From Mimachlamys varia (Eukaryota; Mollusca; Bivalvia; Pectinida; Pectinidae): 64,000 nucleotides of DNA. The stretch is taken from assembly GCA_947623455.1 (NCBI GenBank), contig OX392538.1:1116001-1180000 (forward strand), in the 5' to 3' direction. The notes under the pieces are model-generated. The model was given only the letters and a program-made list of their open reading frames with translations, was not told the DNA's origin and did not search any database. How positions within the stretch are numbered: the stretch's first letter is position 1; each line of letters begins with the position of its first letter. Made by a program: the position numbers and the translations under genes. Shown here in pieces: positions 59,571 to 64,000 of this stretch.

Positions 59571-60649
59571 ATAAACACAGGCAGATATGTTTAAAGCACA
59601 ACGCTAGTAAACAATGCCAATCTGATAGGAAGTAAAAAATAAAATAAGTGTATTTAACCGTGTTCATATTGTTGTTATGTTTTTTCAACACCTTTTGATA
59701 AAAACAACATCTATCAAGTCTTTTCTGAGTGCTTTCCCTTGAGAACAAATACTCTTTATTCATGGAAAGATCTAAGCAAGTTTGGTGTCGAAATGTTTTG
59801 TCAGAGTTGATACAGATTCACTCGTTCGTTCACAAAAAAACTATTTATAATATTCAGCTAATATATTGGTCACTTGTTTCTCTAAAATAAAACTTAAAAA
59901 GATATATTTATTTAAGCTTTAAAGCTGTTTAACTTTGCTAGACTGTCGAACAGGGATTTACCCATACTGTGAACACATGTCAGGTTATGAAATACTTGCT
60001 GCCTCTGCAATATCAAAATCTATACTGTATAGAGATCGTATAATGGAAGGAATAGAACAGCGAAAATTAGGGCAACGATAATCTGGACCAACACGCTCAA
60101 TCGTAATAACACATCCACCTCCCAACCTCACCGCTTTCATCTAGACTATTCTCTTCTTGTAGATCAACACATCAATTAATCGCCAAAATGATAAGAAAAA
60201 ATAAAAATCCACCTTCTTACTTAACTTACGTTATCTCAGTACTCATGTCCCCGCCCATAGTGGATTAATTCCCGCCCCAATAATGTATCATGTAACAGAC
60301 ATACACGGAGATAAGTATAGAGGTATTGACGAGCAATCATTGTGAAGTTTTAACAGATTGCGTGTATGTACATGTTGACTTTTTTCTTATTTAGCCAAAT
60401 TGGTTTTAGAATTGAGATATAGTGTATGCACAAAGAAAATGGTGCCTTTTCTGTTTGTATTACACACTTTCGGTTTGTATATATATACTACGCCGATCTA
60501 AATTTGACCTGGTTATACTTTCCTGTTGACAAAGCTACATATAATTGTTAAAACATGATATATTGATAGTTTCACTTCATTACTTAACCTCTTTTATCAA
60601 CAACATGATTAATAACAATAATATTCATGATAACATACTTAAATTCTTG

Positions 60650-61160
60650 GAGCATACTTTGTGAAAAATACAATAAAAGCTAAGAGGAAATATTCTGACA
60701 AAAGATATAGTAAGGATGATTGAATTCCTGGTCGACAATATTTTTGTTGAGTTCGGAGGAAAGATTTTCAAGCAGATTGTTGGCAACCCCATGGGAACAA
60801 ACTGTGCCCCACTCTTAACTGACTTGTTTTTCTTTTCATGCGAGGCTGAATTTTATGGGAGAGTTAATCAGTACTGGTAACAAACACCTTACCAAATCTT
60901 TTAATTTCACTTTCAGATATATCGACGATGTGATGTCAAAAAACATCAAGAAGCTTGCTGATGAGACAAAGATTTGCATGGCGGGTTTCGTTGATGAAGC
61001 AGAATACGCTTACTCTTCCAGAACACCTGGTCTTATTCTCTAGTACTTTTACAAGAGTCCCCATGTAAATCTTTCCTTTGTTCATATTTTGCCCATGGTT
61101 TAATCGATTTTGAGGTTGTTTAATGATTTTGTTAAAGCTTCGGTATTCTCTAATTTATTT
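60650..61160 (+). mobile_element. Penelope-like RT/tail fragment, array unit 3
   Basis: Nearly identical to 58,335-58,845. Confidence 0.7.
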
Positions 61161-61758
61161 TCGGTTTGCATAGGCACATCATACAGAATGAAATCGTTGC
61201 TTCTTGCATGTTGAAACACATTTGATTTCGATCAAGGAAGTTATCAGATTTTCAGTTTAAGTAAATCCTTTGCACTTAACACCAACTTCGACCTTTTGAT
61301 TAATACATGAATGATTTTATTTCGCAAAAAGAAAAACCGTTCAGCCTTTCTTTGTTTTTTTTCAAACAGTTTTTGTTTGCTTATAAACACTACGCACACC
61401 TTGTTCGTTGTTATATACTTCCTTGATGAAACGCCACATGCTTTGATTTATCCAGATATATCAGAATTAATCCTTATCGTATCCATACTACGTTGATTAA
61501 CCAAATGACATTAATAGAGGTATATGCTATCACATAGCTATCAGAATTATAGTTTAATAATGCATTTTATAAGTTAGAGGGGAAAGACGCAGCACATGAT
61601 CAACATACAAGTTCAAGAAAAATATCAGGTCTTATCTGGAATATGTACCCGTCAATAATGCACTCATTCCAATATCAAATTATAGTTATAAGACGTAAGC
61701 CTGTTTCCGTGTATTAAAAACTTTGTTTTCACGAGAAAGGATATAAAATTTTACTTAA

Positions 61759-61885
61759 AATGGGTAGACCCGCTCGACAGCGTCAATGTGTGACAGGGAA
61801 TGTGTACACGAGTGTCTTAGTGTCCTTGTCAAAGGTAAGTATTTCTGAGAATAAGTTAACAGCTCGTTCCGTGAATCATATACAC
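61759..61885 (-). promoter_or_regulatory. HSPA12-type promoter/exon block, array unit 4, donor lost
   Basis: TTAAGT at the donor. Palindromes at 61,843-61,851 and 61,867-61,875. Confidence 0.5.
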
Positions 61886-62979
61886 ATAAACACAGGCAGA
61901 TATGTTTAAAGCACATCGCTAGTAAACAATACCAATGTGATAGGAACTAACAAATAAAATAAGTGTATTTAACCATGTTCATATTGTTGTTATGTTTTAA
62001 TATTTTCAACACCTTTTGATAAAAACAACATCTATCAAGTCTATTCTGAGTGCTTTCCCCTGAGAACAAATGCTCTTTATTAATGGAAAGATCTAAGTAA
62101 GTTTGGTGTCGAAATGTTTTGTCAGAGTTGATACAGATTCACTCGTTCGTTCACAAAAAAACTATTTATAATATTCAGCTAATATATTGCTCACTTGTTT
62201 CTCTAAAATAAAACTTAAAAAGATATATTTATTTAAGCTTTAAAGCTGTTTAACTTTGCTAGACTGTCGAACAGGGATTTACCCATACTGTGAACACATG
62301 TCAGGTTATGAAATACTTGCTGCCTCTGCAATATCAAAATCTATACTGTATAGAGATCGTATAATGGAAGGAATAGAACAGCGAAAATTAGGGCAACGAT
62401 AATCTGGACCAACACGCTCAATCGTAATAACACATCCACCTCCCAACCTCACCGCTTTCATCTAGACTATTCTCTTCTTGTAGATCAACACATCAATTAA
62501 TCGCCAAAATGATAAGAAAAAATAAAAATCCACCTTCTTACCTAACTTACGTTATCTCAGTACTCATGTCCCCGCCCATAGTGGATTAATTCCCGCCTCA
62601 ATAATGTATCATCTAACAGACATACACGGAGATAAGTATAGAGGTATTGACGAGCAATCATTGTGAAGTTTTAACAGATTGCGTGTATGTACATGTTGAC
62701 TTCTTTCTTATTCAGCTAAATTGGTTTTAGAATTGAGATATAGTGTCTGAATAGAGAATCTGGTGCCTTTTTTCTTTGTTTGCATTGCACACTTTCGGTT
62801 TGTATATATATACATTGTACTAAGCCGATCTAAATTTGACCTGGTTATACTTTCCTGTTGACAAAGCTACATATATTTTTTAAAACATGATATATTGAAA
62901 GTTTCACTTCATTACTTAACCTCTTTTATCAACAACATGATTAATAACAATAATATTCAAGATAACATACTTAATATCT

Positions 62980-63490
62980 TGGAGAATACTTTGTGAAAAA
63001 CACAACAAAAGCTAAGAGGAATATTCTGACAAAAGATATAGTACGGATGATTGAATTCCTGGTCGACAATATTTTTGTTGAGTTCGGAGGAAAGATTTTC
63101 CAGTAGACTGTTGGCAACCCCATGGGAACAAACTGTGCCCCACTCTTAACTGACTTGTTTTTCTTTTCATGCGAGGCTAAATTTGTGGGAGAGTTAATCA
63201 GTACTGGTAACAAACACCTTTCCAAAGCGTTTAATTTCGCTCTCAGATATATCGACGATGTGATGTCAATAAACATCAAGAAGTTTGCTGATGAGACAAA
63301 GATTTACATGGCGGATTTCGTTAATGAAGCAGAATACGCTTACTCTTCCAGAACACCTGGTCTTATTCTCTTGTACTTTTACAAGAGTCCCCATGTAAAT
63401 CTTTCCTTTGTTCATATTTTGCCCATGGTTTAATCGATTTTGAGGTTGGTTAATGATTTTGTTAAAGCTTCGGTATTCCCTAATTTATTT
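62980..63490 (+). mobile_element. Penelope-like RT/tail fragment, array unit 4
   Basis: The most open of the array fragments: MGTNCAPLLTDLFFFS, RYIDDVMSINIKKFADE, then tail sequence in frame to 63,433. The same thumb deletion is present. The frame is retained by chance. Confidence 0.7.
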
Positions 63491-63932
63491 TCGGTTTGCA
63501 TAGGCACATCATACAGAATGAAATCGTTGCTTCTTCCAAACAGTTTTTGTTTGCTTATAAACACTACGCACACCTTGTTCGTTGTTATATACTTCCTTGA
63601 TGAAACGCCACATGCTTTGATTTATCCAGATATATCAGAATTAATCCTTATCGTATCCATACTACGTTGATTAACCAAATGACATTAATGGAGGTATATG
63701 CTATCACATAGCTATCAGAATTATACTTTAATGAATGCATTTTATAAGTTAGAAGGGACAGATGCAGAACATGATCATCATACAAGTTCAAGAAAATATC
63801 AGGTTTTATCTGGAATATGTACCCGTCAATATTCACTCATTCCTATATCAAATTATAGTTATAAGACGTAAGCCTGTTTCCGTGTACTAAAAAACTTTGT
63901 TTTCACGAGAAAGGATATAAAATTTTACTTAA

Positions 63933-64000
63933 AATGGGTAGACCCGCTCGACAGCGTCAATGTGTGACAGGGAATGTGTACACGAGTGTCTTAGTGTCCT
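63933..64000 (-). promoter_or_regulatory. HSPA12-type promoter/exon block, array unit 5, cut by window end
   Basis: TTAAGT at the donor, followed by the GACGCTGTCGAGCGGGTC block. The palindromes would lie beyond the window. Confidence 0.45.

Larger units (their letters stand above)
54765..64000. repeat. Tandem array of ~2.3-kb promoter/retroelement units
   Basis: There are four full or near-full units and the start of a fifth, beginning near 54,765, 57,073, 59,388, 61,703 and 63,870. Spacing of the exon landmark is 2,312, 2,315, 2,315 and 2,174 bp. The fourth unit has lost about 170 bp near 63,535. Each unit carries the HSPA12 promoter/5'UTR-exon block (minus), its upstream flank, and a palm-to-tail piece of the Penelope-like element (plus). 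Units 2 and 3 are almost identical. Unit 1 is the most diverged. A diverged version of the same unit occurs at 43,000-45,800. Confidence 0.9.

Noticed and set aside
57073..61703. Array units 2 and 3 as pure assembly duplication
   Set aside because: Not excluded, but scattered single-base differences and the distinct units 1, 4 and 5 with the same period make a real tandem array more likely.
62980..63433. 103-codon RT frame as a functional gene
   Set aside because: It lacks fingers and thumb, and its frame continues into 3' tail sequence by chance; sister units are interrupted.

Overview
The window looks like a piece of an AT-rich, repeat-laden animal nuclear genome, most likely a bivalve mollusc. 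The inference rests on three things. Its only recognisable host genes are intron-containing HSPA12-type Hsp70 genes, a family reported to be greatly expanded in oysters and other bivalves. Its commonest mobile element is a retroelement with a YIDD-type reverse transcriptase of Penelope-like affinity. It also carries 'pearl'-like repeats with tandem core units, a GGAC-rich microsatellite and a terminal hairpin. There are no operons, no rRNA genes and no CRISPR array. The species cannot be named from the sequence alone.

Layout. 1-11,900 is repeat country: retroelement 5'-head and 3'-tail pieces, several MITEs, a long (ATC)n tract and a broken HSPA12 3' fragment (5,650-6,300). 12,415-19,363 (minus) is the one HSPA12-like gene that reads intact. 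It has four coding exons and 581 residues, with a probable non-coding first exon near 23,038 and a reverse-transcriptase element lodged in the intron between coding exons 2 and 3. 21,855-25,730 is a large inverted repeat that brackets this promoter. 27,855-30,450 is the longest retroelement copy (minus), followed by a wrecked HSPA12 exon that has grown a 56-bp tandem repeat (30,956-31,275). 31,817-33,766 holds a 151-bp foldback and a 1.67-kb TTAA-flanked DNA transposon. 36,702-41,808 (minus) is a second HSPA12 gene with the same exon structure, but it has lost one base in exon 3, giving an in-frame stop just before the phosphate-2 motif. 42,000-49,500 carries further copies of the HSPA12 upstream region. 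50,385-51,430 is a 39-bp minisatellite grown from a retroelement tail. 52,525-53,140 is a third HSPA12 3' fragment, followed by an L1-type LINE remnant (53,690-54,740). From 54,765 to the end runs a tandem array of about 2.3-kb units.

How it fits together. Upstream of both HSPA12 genes lies a short conserved minus-strand segment: a TATA-like box, two TTCN3GAA palindromes, about 90 bp of putative 5'UTR exon and a GTAAGT donor. Nine copies of it are in the window, far more than there are gene bodies, and four of the five in the terminal array have GT changed to TT at the donor. The picture is a stress-gene cluster in which promoter/first-exon modules have multiplied, carrying retroelement fragments with them, while several gene bodies decayed. 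Retroelement tails at matching intron positions in the two genes show that the genes arose by segmental duplication after those insertions. Splice sites were placed by eye and by paralogue comparison. Expression, element family names and copy ages are inferences.
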